Shown here in pieces: positions 25,934-35,258 of a stretch of 64,000 nucleotides of DNA (position 1 is the first letter of the stretch; the number at the start of each line of letters is the position of its first letter). A program made the translations under genes and the position numbers. Where the stretch lies: contig JACKOJ010000004.1 in the NCBI GenBank assembly GCA_024234325.1, positions 62,001 through 126,000 of the forward strand, read 5' to 3'. This DNA is from Pseudomonadales bacterium (GTDB lineage Bacteria > Pseudomonadota > Gammaproteobacteria > Pseudomonadales > Pseudohongiellaceae). The notes beneath the pieces are model-generated. The model saw nothing but the letters and a program-made list of their open reading frames with translations. It had not been told where the DNA came from and made no database searches.

Positions 25934-26587
25934 TCAGAGTGCAGAAAGAAGTGACGCAATCTGTGTGCGTACCGCGTCCACATTGTCCTGACCGTTCAGG
26001 CGCAGCACTTTCACACCCTGCGCATTTTTCTCCAGCTTCTGGTAGAAATCGACGAGCGGTTTGGTTTGCTGATGGTATACCTGCAAGCGCTTGCGCACGG
26101 TTTCTTCCTTGTCGTCTTCACGTTGAATCAGTGCTTCACCCGTGACGTCATCAAGGCCAGCCTGTTTCGGAGGATTGTTGGTGACGTGATAGATACGCCC
26201 GGAGTCCGGATGCACGCGGCGACCACTGAGTCGATTCACAATCTCTTCGTCTGCCACATGAATCTCGATGACAACATCGATGGCAATGCCGGCTTCTTCC
26301 ATCGCCTCTGCCTGGGGGATGGTGCGCGGGAAACCGTCCAGCAGGAATCCTTTGGCACAGTCGTCCTGCTTAATGCGTTCTTTCACGAGGGAAATGATAA
26401 TGTCGTCCGTGACCAGACCACCGGAAGCCATCACTTCCTTGACCTGAAGACCAAGCGGCGTACCCGCCTTGACCGCGGCGCGGAGCATGTCTCCCGTCGA
26501 AATCTGCGGAATCCCGTATTTCGTCGTGATGAACTGAGCCTGAGTCCCTTTCCCCGCGCCTGGCGCCCCCAATAAAATTACTCGCAT
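25934..26587 (-). CDS. adk: Adenylate kinase
   Basis: Interconverts ATP + AMP and 2 ADP. The P-loop GAPGAGKGTQA starts at residue 7. TGDMLR and the LLDGFPRT segment bind AMP, and a long-form LID domain (SGRRVHPDSGRIYHV ... DDVTGEAL) lacks the four zinc cysteines, as is usual in Gram-negatives. The 217 residues are typical. It is followed by a clear terminator; upstream 221 bp to mazG hold no gene. Confidence 0.98.
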   Translation of the reverse strand: MRVILLGAPGAGKGTQAQFITTKYGIPQISTGDMLRAAVKAGTPLGLQVKEVMASGGLVTDDIIISLVKERIKQDDCAKGFLLDGFPRTIPQAEAMEEAGIAIDVVIEIHVADEEIVNRLSGRRVHPDSGRIYHVTNNPPKQAGLDDVTGEALIQREDDKEETVRKRLQVYHQQTKPLVDFYQKLEKNAQGVKVLRLNGQDNVDAVRTQIASLLSAL

Positions 26588-26808
26588 AAATTACTCCTAG
26601 TGATGCCTGAAACGGGTTCAGACGGTCTTCATTTGTAGTGCTGAATTCTGTTTTAAAGCCTGCCAGGCATATCCTTGCCGAGGCTTGTCTGTCCGCGCTG
26701 CGCGGCCGTTTTCCCTCACGTTGGCGCAGCGGCCAGGGTGCAAAGGCATCGACCATACACCAAAGCCCCGCGACGAAACAAGACGCCGTGAGCATGTGCA
26801 TTTCCACC

Positions 26809-27654
26809 CTAATTGACGGCACCCCCGGACTTGACCTGCTGCCAGAGACTTTCCAGCTCACTTTCGCTCAGGTCAGCCAGGACGAAGCCCTCGTCCTGTG
26901 CGACGGATTCCATGGCCCTGAAGCGGGATTCGAACTTGCGGTTTGCGGAACGCAGCACCGTTTCCGGGTCCAGTTGCAGATGCCGCGCCAGATTGACACA
27001 GGAGAACATCAGGTCGCCAAACTCTTCCGCCATCCGTTCCCTGTCTCCTGTCTGCATCTCCTTTTCCAGTTCGTCCGTCTCCTCACGCAGTTTATGCAGC
27101 ACCTGACCCGCCTGCTGCCAGTCAAACCCGACGGTAGCCGCCCGCTTCTGCAGCTTGCGTGCACGATCGAACGCAGGCAGGGATGCAGGAATATCCTCCA
27201 GCACACTCGGCCTTGCTTCTGCGTTACTGCGCGCGGCCTTGCGGGCACGCTCTTCGTTCTTGATCAGTTCCCAGCGGGCGGCCACTTCGTCTGCATCGAT
27301 ACCCTGCAGGGCGGGGTCGCCGAAACTTTCCAACGTGCCATCGGGAAACACGTGCGGATGACGACGCAACAGTTTTGCCGTCACGGCGGTGACGACTCCA
27401 CCGAAATCAAACCGGCCTTCCTCGTGAGCAATCTGCGCGTAAAACACGATCTGAAACAGCAGGTCTCCAAGCTCGTCCTGCAACTGCACATCGTCTCCGG
27501 TTTCCACGGCATCGATGACTTCGTAGACCTCTTCCAGCGTGTAGCCTGTCAGCGAGGCGAGGGTCTGTTTCTTGTCCCAGTTGCAGCCCTGCTCCGGATC
27601 ACGCAGCTTCTCCATGAGGCTGAGCAGGTCTTTGATGTCATAGCTCTGTGTCAT
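26809..27654 (-). CDS. mazG: Nucleoside triphosphate pyrophosphohydrolase MazG
   Basis: Hydrolyses NTPs to NMP and PPi, a house-cleaning enzyme also linked to the lowering of ppGpp in E. coli. Two tandem MazG domains: the first has GYTLEEVYEVIDAVE and DELGDLLFQIVFYAQ, the second HKLREETDELEKEM and EEFGDLMFSCVNLAR. The 281 residues are typical. It lies 35 bp downstream of relA, the conserved relA-mazG neighbourhood, so alarmone synthesis and a proposed counter-activity share a transcript. Confidence 0.96.
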   Translation of the reverse strand: MTQSYDIKDLLSLMEKLRDPEQGCNWDKKQTLASLTGYTLEEVYEVIDAVETGDDVQLQDELGDLLFQIVFYAQIAHEEGRFDFGGVVTAVTAKLLRRHPHVFPDGTLESFGDPALQGIDADEVAARWELIKNEERARKAARSNAEARPSVLEDIPASLPAFDRARKLQKRAATVGFDWQQAGQVLHKLREETDELEKEMQTGDRERMAEEFGDLMFSCVNLARHLQLDPETVLRSANRKFESRFRAMESVAQDEGFVLADLSESELESLWQQVKSGGAVN

Positions 27655-27689
27655 GCTGACTCCTGTGCCACCTAGCGCGTCGGCCGCGC

Positions 27690-29936
27690 TCAGGCAGGTT
27701 TGTCGCCATCGACACGTCGCGCCTCGATGACGTTGTTCAGACGGCTGATCTTGTCCAGCACCCGCGACAGGGCGTGAAACGATTCCACTTCCACCTGCAG
27801 ACTCATGCGGGCAGTACCCGCCTGTTTGTCAGAACGGGTGTTCACCTGCATCACTTCGATCCGGGCGTCGGCCAGAATCGTGGAGATATCCCGCAGCAAA
27901 CCGGCGCGGTCATAGGCAAGAACAAACAGCTCTGCCAGCATGCTGATGCGACGCCCCTCACTCCATTGCACTTCGATAAAGTTCTCGTGGCCGACCTGCT
28001 GATACTGCAGGGCTACCGGACAATCACTGCGATGAATCACGACCTGATTGTCCTGGGTCAGACAGCCTACGATGGCGTCGCCCTGTGCAGGGTGACAGCA
28101 ACTCGCAAACTGGGTGGACATACGCCCTGCACCATATATCTGTCCTGATGCGTCTGCCTCGCCCGCGATCCCTTCAACATTGCCAGGCTGATCCAGAACA
28201 CAGAGCAGTTGCGAGAGGTCCTGTGCCGCCGCCAGCACTTCTTCCACCGTGATGGCACCCACACCAACTGCAGCAAACAGTGCATCGGGATTCTTGCAGC
28301 CCAAACGGCGTGCCAGATCCTTGTAGTTCGCACCGGACACCGCCAGGCGCTCGAACTCCTCCTCCAGCAGGGATTTGCCAAGCTCGATGTTCTGATCACG
28401 GCCCTGGGTCTTGAACCACTGAATCAGCTTCGCCTGGGCGCGGGGCGTATTGGCAAACCCGAGCGAGGGCTTCAGCCAGTCGCGGCTGGGGCTGCTGTTG
28501 TCGTCCGCCAGCACCTCCACCCTGTCCCCTGTCTGCAAACGATAGTTCAGGGGGACTGTCTTGCCGTTTACGCGGGCGCCGCAACATTTATTGCCGACTT
28601 CCGTATGCACATAGTAGGCAAAGTCCAGCGGCGTGGCGCCCTTCATCATGTCCACAACATGGCCTTCCGGCGTAAACACGTACACACGATCCGGGGTGGT
28701 GGAATCGCTGCGCAACTGCTCGGCGAGACCGCCGACCATGCCCATCTCGTCGTGCCAGGCCAGCAGTTGACGCAGCCAGGCAATCTTGTCTTCAAAACTG
28801 TCCTTGTAATTGGGATCGGCAATGCCTTCCTTGTAGCGCCAATGGGCACAGACGCCCAGCTCGGCATCCTCGTCCATGGCAAAGGTGCGGATCTGAATCT
28901 CGAACACCTTGCTGTCCGGCCCGATCACGGCGGTATGCAGAGACTGATAGCCATTGGCCTTGGGCGTGGCGATGTAGTCATCGAACTCGTTGGGAATCAC
29001 CCGCCAGAGATTGTGCACAATGCCGAGAGTGGCGTAGCAGTCACGGACTTCCGGCACCAGAATGCGCACGGCACGAATATCAAAAATCTGCGAGAAATCG
29101 AGTTTCTTGTTCTGCATCTTGCGCCAGATGCTGTAGATATTCTTGGCCCGCCCGGTGACTTCCGCATCGATGTTTGCCCGCTCCAGTTGACGGCGCAACT
29201 GTTCGGTGACTTCTTCAACGAAGCGCTCACGATCCACCCGCCGTTCATCCAGCAGGGCGGCAATGCGCTTGTAGTTGTCTTCCTGCAGATAACGGAACGA
29301 CAGATCCTCCAGCTCCCACTTCAGTTGCCCGATACCCAGGCGGTGGGCGAGAGGCACGTAGATCTCGGATACTTCACGCGCCACGCGCAGGCGCTTCTCC
29401 TCGGGAGAGTTCTTCACCGCGCGAATGGCGCAGGTGCGCTCGGCCAGTTTGAGCAACGCGACCCGCACATCATCGATGAGCGCCAGCAGCATCTTGCGCA
29501 CGTTTTCCACCTGGTCATCGCTCTGGCCCAGCACCCGCTTGCGACTAGTGTCGGTCTCGTTGATCGCCGCCATTCGCAGCACCCCCTCGACCAGCTTTGC
29601 AACCCCGTGGCCAAAGCCCTGCTCCAACTCCTCCATGCTCAGGCGCGACTCGCGCACACTGCGGTAAAGAATGGCGGCGACAACGGCCTCGTTGTCCAGA
29701 TGCAGTTCCACCAGAATCTCGGCCATGTCCAGGCCGGTGATATAGCTGCTGCTCTTCTCGAACCAGGCGTGGGCAGGCGCTTCGGACGGCTGATGAACAC
29801 GCCAACTGACATCGCAGGCACGCTTGACCATTTCCCTGTCCAGCGGCACGCCGTTGCTCTGCAGGGTTTCAAACCACTCGTCGAAGCGAATGCTGCCGTC
29901 TTCATTGAAAGGGTGTGATTCTCGGATGTGAACCAT
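27690..29936 (-). CDS. relA: GTP pyrophosphokinase (stringent response synthetase) RelA
   Basis: Ribosome-associated (p)ppGpp synthetase. The N-terminal pseudo-hydrolase region lacks the HD pair of SpoT (AAILYRSVRES where SpoT has a histidine-aspartate), so it should be synthetase-only. The synthetase domain has GRAKNIYSIWRKM, YQSLHTAV and FEIQIRT. A TGS domain (VYVFTPEGHVVDM), a zinc-finger region with CCHP and a C-terminal ACT domain follow. The 748 residues match the family. The order rlmD-relA-mazG is shared with Pseudomonas and E. coli. Confidence 0.97.
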   Translation of the reverse strand: MVHIRESHPFNEDGSIRFDEWFETLQSNGVPLDREMVKRACDVSWRVHQPSEAPAHAWFEKSSSYITGLDMAEILVELHLDNEAVVAAILYRSVRESRLSMEELEQGFGHGVAKLVEGVLRMAAINETDTSRKRVLGQSDDQVENVRKMLLALIDDVRVALLKLAERTCAIRAVKNSPEEKRLRVAREVSEIYVPLAHRLGIGQLKWELEDLSFRYLQEDNYKRIAALLDERRVDRERFVEEVTEQLRRQLERANIDAEVTGRAKNIYSIWRKMQNKKLDFSQIFDIRAVRILVPEVRDCYATLGIVHNLWRVIPNEFDDYIATPKANGYQSLHTAVIGPDSKVFEIQIRTFAMDEDAELGVCAHWRYKEGIADPNYKDSFEDKIAWLRQLLAWHDEMGMVGGLAEQLRSDSTTPDRVYVFTPEGHVVDMMKGATPLDFAYYVHTEVGNKCCGARVNGKTVPLNYRLQTGDRVEVLADDNSSPSRDWLKPSLGFANTPRAQAKLIQWFKTQGRDQNIELGKSLLEEEFERLAVSGANYKDLARRLGCKNPDALFAAVGVGAITVEEVLAAAQDLSQLLCVLDQPGNVEGIAGEADASGQIYGAGRMSTQFASCCHPAQGDAIVGCLTQDNQVVIHRSDCPVALQYQQVGHENFIEVQWSEGRRISMLAELFVLAYDRAGLLRDISTILADARIEVMQVNTRSDKQAGTARMSLQVEVESFHALSRVLDKISRLNNVIEARRVDGDKPA

Positions 29937-29959
29937 TCTGATGCCTGCCAGGAGTCGTA

Positions 29960-31339
29960 TTACGGTTTCTTCAGGTTAAATTCCGCGATGGATTCAACAT
30001 GTCCGGTGTGTGGGAACATGTCCATGACCCCCGCCTGGGACATGACGTAGCCATGCTTGACCAGTTCCCCGGCGTCGCGGGCAAGAGTCGCGGGATTACA
30101 GGAGATGTAGACAATTTTTTTCGCCCGGAATGCGGCGAGTCGTGGAATAATTTCGATCGCACCGGAACGCGGCGGATCGAGCAGAATCTTGTCATACACC
30201 GGCTGTGCCCAGGTGGTTTCGTCAAAATCGATGGTCAGATCGGCACTGTAGAAGCGGGCATTGTCGATGCCATTGGCCGCCGCATTCTCCGCTCCCCTTT
30301 CCACCATTTCCTGACTGCCTTCGACGCCGACCACGGCCTTGACCCGACGGGCGATGGGCAGCGTGAAATTGCCCAGTCCACAGAACAGATCAAGCACGGT
30401 TTCCTCCGGCTGCGGATCCAGCAGTTCCATGGCGCGGGCAATCATGGCGCGATTAAGCTCACCGTTCACCTGGGTAAAGTCCGCGGGATGGAAGGCCAGG
30501 CGAAGATCAAAATCCGGCAGGTAATAGTAGAGCCTGTGGCAGCCATCCTCCGGCCACAGCTTGTGCACGGAATCCGGTCCCTTGGGCTGCAGATACAGTT
30601 CGATGGCATGCTCTTGTGCAAACGCCAGCAGCGCCTGCAGATCCGCGTCGGGAAGCGGCTCAAGATGACGCACGATGAAGGCGACACGATCCGGCCGGTG
30701 TGTGCCATCTGCCTCCGCCTCTGCGCTCTCCCCCACTGCCACCTCGATCTGGGGAAGCGCCAGACGCCCCTCAAACCCCAGCAGAAGCGCACGCAGGGGA
30801 GCAATCAGATCCGACACCGAACGATTGAGCACCGCACAACTGGACATGTCGGCGATGAAACTGCTGTTCTTCTCACGGAACCCGACAAGCATCGATTCCT
30901 TCTTATGCACATAGCGAATGGCCAGGCGCGCCTTGCGCCGGTAGCCCTCTGTCTGGCTCCGCAAGGGGGGGATCGACGCGAAACGCTCAATATTGCCGAT
31001 GTGCTGCAACTGCTCATGCAACACGCTTTGCTTGAGGGCAATCTGAGCTGCCGGGGCAATATGCTGCATGGAACACCCTCCGCAGATGCCGGCAAATTCA
31101 CAGGGCGGGTTCACGCGATCGGGCGAGGGCGAGAGCACCTCCACCGTTTTGAGTTCGTCGAACTGGCGACGGCGGGAAGTAAACTGGGCCAACACAGTCT
31201 CCCCGGTAATGGCGCCATCAACAAAGGCGATCTTGCCCTCTATGCTGGCAACGCCGCGGCCATCATGGCTCAGGCGCTGAATTTGGAGTTCAATCGCCTC
31301 TTCAGGCAGTTTCTGACGTTTGCGTCTGGAATGTCTCAT
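29960..31339 (-). CDS. rlmD: 23S rRNA (uracil-1939 C5) methyltransferase
   Basis: RlmD/RumA. An N-terminal TRAM domain (about residues 12-70) is followed by an iron-sulfur cluster site with C80, C86 and C89 (PCEFAGICGGC) and a fourth cysteine in SSCAVL. The SAM motif DLFCGLGNFTLP and the catalytic cysteine in ISCNPATLARD are present. The 459 residues are slightly longer than E. coli. The ATG lacks a good ribosome-binding site, but the basic N-terminus fits. It sits between cysM and relA, 23 bp before the latter. Confidence 0.96.
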   Translation of the reverse strand: MRHSRRKRQKLPEEAIELQIQRLSHDGRGVASIEGKIAFVDGAITGETVLAQFTSRRRQFDELKTVEVLSPSPDRVNPPCEFAGICGGCSMQHIAPAAQIALKQSVLHEQLQHIGNIERFASIPPLRSQTEGYRRKARLAIRYVHKKESMLVGFREKNSSFIADMSSCAVLNRSVSDLIAPLRALLLGFEGRLALPQIEVAVGESAEAEADGTHRPDRVAFIVRHLEPLPDADLQALLAFAQEHAIELYLQPKGPDSVHKLWPEDGCHRLYYYLPDFDLRLAFHPADFTQVNGELNRAMIARAMELLDPQPEETVLDLFCGLGNFTLPIARRVKAVVGVEGSQEMVERGAENAAANGIDNARFYSADLTIDFDETTWAQPVYDKILLDPPRSGAIEIIPRLAAFRAKKIVYISCNPATLARDAGELVKHGYVMSQAGVMDMFPHTGHVESIAEFNLKKP

Positions 31340-31412
31340 AGTGTTTCAGTCTGAATAATCGAATGGGAACGCGCACTGCGCGAATGAAGCGGCGAATCGG
31401 CCAGATCCCGGA

Positions 31413-32306
31413 TCAGGCAAAGACTCCGGTGGACAGATAACGGTCGCCGCGATCGCAGATGATGGCCACGATGACGGCATTCTCGACCTGCTTGCTGAGG
31501 GCGAGGGCCGCGTGAACCGAGCCGCCCGAAGACACACCACAGAAAATGCCTTCCTCTTTCGCCAGGGCACGCATGGTGGTCTCTGCATCGTTCTGGTCGA
31601 CGTCGATCACGACGTCCACACGGGAGGCATCAAAAATGGCAGGCAGATACTCCTGCGGCCAGCGCCGGATTCCCGGTATGCGGGAGCCTTCCCTGGGTTG
31701 CAGACCAACGATGCTGATGTCCGGATTCTGCTCCTTGAGATAGCGTGACACGCCCATGATGGTGCCGGTGGTGCCCATGGAACTGACAAAATGGGTCACC
31801 GTGCCCTGGGTATCACGCCAGATTTCGGGCCCCGTATGCAGGTAATGCGCATTGGGGTTGTCCGGGTTGGCGAACTGATCAAGCACCTTGCCACGCCCTT
31901 CCCGGGCCATCTGCTGGGCCAGGTCCCGTGCCCCTTCCATGCCCTGCTCTTCGCTTACCAGGATCAGCTCGGCGCCATAGGCCGTCATGGCCGCCTTGCG
32001 CTCCTCGGACATATTGTCCGGCATGATCAGAATCATCCGGTACCCCTTCACCGCACTGACCATGGCCAGGGCAATGCCGGTGTTGCCGCTGGTAGCCTCT
32101 ATCAGGGTGTCGCCGGGACAAATGTCGCCACGCAGTTCCGCCTGCAGAATCATGTTGTAGGCGGGCCTGTCCTTCACTGAGCCAGCGGGGTTGTTGCCCT
32201 CCAGCTTCACCAGCACGGTATTGCTGGTCTTGCCGGGCAAGCGTGCCAGACGCACCAGCGGGGTATTGCCGATCTGGGATTCCAGCAGAGGGTAATCGAT
32301 GGACAT
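31413..32306 (-). CDS. cysM: Cysteine synthase B
   Basis: PLP enzyme making cysteine from O-acetylserine and sulfide or thiosulfate. The PLP lysine lies in NNPAGSVKDRPAYNM; the SGNTGIAL loop and TTGTIMGVSRYL phosphate-binding segment follow. The KDRPA and downstream residues resemble CysM more than CysK. The 297 residues fit. It lies 81 bp after recO and 73 bp before rlmD. In Pseudomonas cysM also precedes the rlmD-relA-mazG block. Confidence 0.95.
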   Translation of the reverse strand: MSIDYPLLESQIGNTPLVRLARLPGKTSNTVLVKLEGNNPAGSVKDRPAYNMILQAELRGDICPGDTLIEATSGNTGIALAMVSAVKGYRMILIMPDNMSEERKAAMTAYGAELILVSEEQGMEGARDLAQQMAREGRGKVLDQFANPDNPNAHYLHTGPEIWRDTQGTVTHFVSSMGTTGTIMGVSRYLKEQNPDISIVGLQPREGSRIPGIRRWPQEYLPAIFDASRVDVVIDVDQNDAETTMRALAKEEGIFCGVSSGGSVHAALALSKQVENAVIVAIICDRGDRYLSTGVFA

Positions 32307-32387
32307 AACAGCATCCCGAGGAAAAATTTGCGCGATTTTACCCTGTATCGCTGCACGCTGAAAGCAAAGGCCGTGCGCTGAGCGGAC

Positions 32388-33116
32388 TCACTCCCCGGCC
32401 ACCGGCCGCGCAAACAGGGCGCGGCTCGCCAGCGGCTTGTCGCCGAGGTGTCCCTGCAGAGCCATACGAGTCAGGCGCAATGCCGCCTGGCTCACCGCCT
32501 TGTCTGCAAGATCATTGTGGTACAGAGCCAGCAGTTCGTGACCACGGAATACCGCGGGGTTGCTCTGCCCTGGCAAAGGCGGGGGAACACGTTCAAAGCC
32601 GATGTCGGGATGAAACAGATACTGGGCACCTTCCTCAATGGCGTCGCCGCTGTAGCAATCGTGCAGAAGATCGACGCCGTAGCCGAGTGCTTCCAGAAGG
32701 CTCAGCTCAAAGCGGCGCAGAATCCCCGGCAAATCACGGTCGCCACACAGTGCGATAATGGCCTCCTGATAACTGCGATAGAGGCTGGGAATCCCCTCGT
32801 GCGCCATCAGCAGACGCACCAGCAGTTCGTTCATGTACAGGCCGCTGAACAGGCGCGTTCCCTGCAGACTCATGGCATTGATACTGCCTTCCACGGCAAC
32901 CAGATTTTTGAGTTCGGAACGACCGCTGAGCGACACCAGCAGAGGCTGGAAGGGTTGCAGAAACGCCCGGGTGCGGGAACCTGCGCGGCGCGCCCCCTTG
33001 GCCACCGCGCGCACCCTGCCATAGTCCACGCAGAAAAAGTCCACCAGCAGGCTGGTGTTCTGGTAGGCCTGGGTGTGAAGCACGTAGGCCGGTTGCAGAT
33101 CCACTCGATTGCGCAT
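32388..33116 (-). CDS. recO: DNA repair protein RecO
   Basis: Recombination mediator that loads RecA on SSB-coated DNA with RecR. The protein has 242 residues: an N-terminal OB-fold (PAYVLHTQAYQNTSLLVDFF ... VRAVAKGARR) and a helical C-terminal part beginning near FSGLYMNELLVRLL. It is 31 bp downstream of era, the conserved rnc-era-recO order. The usual next gene, pdxJ, is not here; cysM follows instead. Confidence 0.94.
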   Translation of the reverse strand: MRNRVDLQPAYVLHTQAYQNTSLLVDFFCVDYGRVRAVAKGARRAGSRTRAFLQPFQPLLVSLSGRSELKNLVAVEGSINAMSLQGTRLFSGLYMNELLVRLLMAHEGIPSLYRSYQEAIIALCGDRDLPGILRRFELSLLEALGYGVDLLHDCYSGDAIEEGAQYLFHPDIGFERVPPPLPGQSNPAVFRGHELLALYHNDLADKAVSQAALRLTRMALQGHLGDKPLASRALFARPVAGE

Positions 33117-33147
33117 GCCGGAAACCCTCGAAAATACGGCGGGCTAC

Positions 33148-34074
33148 TCAGTCCTCGTGATAACCGAGACTGTGCAGCGCACGCTCATCATCGGCCCAAC
33201 CTGTCTTCACCTTCACCCACAGATTGAGCATGACTTTGGCATCGAAGGCCTTTTCCATGTCGATGCGGGCGGCACTGCCAATGGTCTTCAGGCGTTCGCC
33301 CCGTTTGCCGATGATGATCTGCTTCTGGCTTTCCTTGTCCACAAGAATCAGCGCATGGATGTGCACCACGCCTTCCGCGATGGTGTATTTCTCGATTTCC
33401 ACTGTCACTTCGTAGGGCAGCTCATCCCCGAGTTGCCGCATGATCTTCTCCCGCACGATCTCTGCCGCCATGAAGCGCGAGCTGCGGTCCGTCACCTGAT
33501 CTTCGGGATAAAGGAAGGGCCCTTCGGGAAGGTACTTGCGTACGCACTGCTCGACAGTGTCGAGATTGTGGGAGCCAAGTACGGACAGCGGGATAATCTC
33601 GGCGAATTCACGCAGACGGGAGAGGCGTTCAATATGAGGCAGCAGACGCTCCCGGGACTCCAGCAGATCGCACTTGTTGATCAACAGCAGCACAGGCACC
33701 CCGACCTTGCGCAGGGCTTCCAGAACAATCTCGTCCTCTTCATTAAAGACCAGCCGTTCCACCACAAACAGAACAATGTCCACGCCATCCAGCGCACTGG
33801 TGGCCGCCTGATTCATGACACGATTGATCGCCTTGCGTTCCACCTTGTGCATGCCGGGCGTATCGACGTAGACGAACTGGTCATCCCCCACCGTCTTGAT
33901 CCCCAGAATCCGGTGGCGGGTTGTCTGCGGCTTGCGCGAGGTAATGCTGATCTTCTGCTCCAGAAGATGATTGAGCAGGGTGGACTTGCCCACATTGGGG
34001 CGGCCTACAATGGCAATGAAACCGCAATGCGTGCGGCGTGAAGATGACTGTTCGTGGGGCATCGTATCTGACAT
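33148..34074 (-). CDS. era: GTPase Era
   Basis: Essential GTPase for 16S rRNA maturation and 30S assembly. G1 is GRPNVGKST (24-32), followed by the TTRHR switch region, DTPG (G3) and INKCD (G4). The C-terminal KH domain includes IIGKRGERLKTIG. ATG 34074 has AGGA 6 bases upstream and gives 308 residues with a short charged extension; longer readings would overlap rnc and are not conserved. It lies 13 bp after rnc. Confidence 0.97.
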   Translation of the reverse strand: MSDTMPHEQSSSRRTHCGFIAIVGRPNVGKSTLLNHLLEQKISITSRKPQTTRHRILGIKTVGDDQFVYVDTPGMHKVERKAINRVMNQAATSALDGVDIVLFVVERLVFNEEDEIVLEALRKVGVPVLLLINKCDLLESRERLLPHIERLSRLREFAEIIPLSVLGSHNLDTVEQCVRKYLPEGPFLYPEDQVTDRSSRFMAAEIVREKIMRQLGDELPYEVTVEIEKYTIAEGVVHIHALILVDKESQKQIIIGKRGERLKTIGSAARIDMEKAFDAKVMLNLWVKVKTGWADDERALHSLGYHED

Positions 34075-34087
34075 GTAAGTTCCTGAT

Positions 34088-34768
34088 CTAAAGCTGCTGT
34101 TCCAGTGCCTTGAGCGCCTTTTCCGCTGCTTCCTGTTCCGCGAGTTTCCGGTTGCGACCGCGTCCCTCCGTACAGTGTCGAAGCAGAGGCACCTGACAGG
34201 ACACATGGAAAGTCTGCTGGTGATCCTCGCCCTCTATGTTTAGAACCTCGTACACAGGCAGGGACTTGCCTTTCGCCTGCAACAGTTCCTGCAGACGGGT
34301 CTTCGGATCCTTGGCCCTTTCCACCCGGGCACCGCTGGCCAGCGCCTCCCCGTAGGCGGCGAGAATGACCTTTCTGGCGGCTTCCAGCCCACCGTCCAGG
34401 CAGATGGCACCGAACACCGCCTCCAGCGCATCGGACAGGATCGAGGCACGAGAGCGCCCTCCGGCCTTGCGCTCGCCAGGCCCCAGGGTCAGCAAGTCGC
34501 CCAGTTGCAGCCTGGTCGCAATATCCGCAAGACTCTGCTGATTCACCAGAGCCGCCCGCATCCGGCTGAGTTCACCTTCCGGTGCCTCGGGATGTCGACG
34601 AAACAGTTCAGCAGCCACAACAAAGCCCAGCACTGCATCGCCGAGGAATTCAAGACGTTCGTTGTTGTCGGATCCTGCGCTGCTGTGCGTCAGTGCACGC
34701 AGCGCAAGAGAAGGGTCTGCAAACGGGTAGGAAAGGGCTTTCTCAAGCTGGGAGACAGGCACAGACAT
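34088..34768 (-). CDS. rnc: Ribonuclease III
   Basis: Cuts double-stranded RNA in rRNA and mRNA processing. The signature NERLEFLGDAVL (about residues 36-47) contains catalytic E40 and D44; SDALEAVFGAI supplies the second acidic pair. A C-terminal dsRNA-binding domain (about 155-226, ending RKLAEQEAAEKALKAL) follows. The 226 residues are typical. Its ATG immediately follows the stop of the DUF4845 gene, so the two are probably cotranslated. Confidence 0.97.
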   Translation of the reverse strand: MSVPVSQLEKALSYPFADPSLALRALTHSSAGSDNNERLEFLGDAVLGFVVAAELFRRHPEAPEGELSRMRAALVNQQSLADIATRLQLGDLLTLGPGERKAGGRSRASILSDALEAVFGAICLDGGLEAARKVILAAYGEALASGARVERAKDPKTRLQELLQAKGKSLPVYEVLNIEGEDHQQTFHVSCQVPLLRHCTEGRGRNRKLAEQEAAEKALKALEQQL

Positions 34769-35146
34769 CTATTGAATCTGATCATCGAAACTGACGATGA
34801 CGTCGATGTTGGCAACCAGGGGAATGCGACGCTCGTACACAATGCTGATGACATTGCCGCCGTTGGCGCGGCTTGTCGTAATGCTGTCGAGATCAAAGTC
34901 ACGCACATTGTTCACACGCATGCTCGCGGCAATCTCTTCCCGCACCTCTGCCTGGGTCATCGTGCTGATACGCCCGCTGTCCACCAGGGTTTCCGCTACT
35001 CCACGGACAAAATTATGATCGATGTACACCGGCAACACTTTCAGTCCGAAGGTCAGCCCGGCAACCAGAATCACCAGCATGCCGAGAAGGCCGAACTTGG
35101 AGAAACCGCGCTGACGGCGTGGCAAGGCATTCAACAGTTTGTTCAT
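34769..35146 (-). CDS. DUF4845 single-pass membrane protein
   Basis: A 125-residue protein with a basic cytoplasmic start (MNKLLNALPRRQRGFSKFG) and one membrane segment (about residues 18-38), followed by a small domain predicted to be periplasmic. It occurs between lepB and rnc, exactly where Pseudomonas carries PA0769. The function is unknown; the type IV pilin-like start (QRGFSKFG before a hydrophobic helix) has been noted for this family, but no processing is shown. It abuts rnc without a gap. Confidence 0.85.
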   Translation of the reverse strand: MNKLLNALPRRQRGFSKFGLLGMLVILVAGLTFGLKVLPVYIDHNFVRGVAETLVDSGRISTMTQAEVREEIAASMRVNNVRDFDLDSITTSRANGGNVISIVYERRIPLVANIDVIVSFDDQIQ

Positions 35147-35214
35147 GACATCACCTGCACTCTATGGATCAATAAGAGATGTTTCAGCACCTGTAACAAA
35201 AGCGCCTGCCATGC

Positions 35215-35243
35215 ATTATAACGCGCCGCGCTGCCGACACCGC
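35215..35243 (-). promoter_or_regulatory. Possible internal promoter for DUF4845-rnc-era
   Basis: In the 112 bp lepB-DUF4845 gap a perfect TATAAT occurs on the minus strand (35220-35215), about 65 bp before the DUF4845 ATG. The -35 at 17 bp (GCGGTG) is poor, so strength is uncertain. Confidence 0.35.
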
Positions 35244-35258
35244 GACGTGGTCCGCGTT

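Noticed and set aside
26588..26808. Possible small gene between adk and mazG
   Set aside because: Open frames there run through the mazG or adk ends and have no ribosome-binding site or recognisable protein. I see nothing convincing in this gap.
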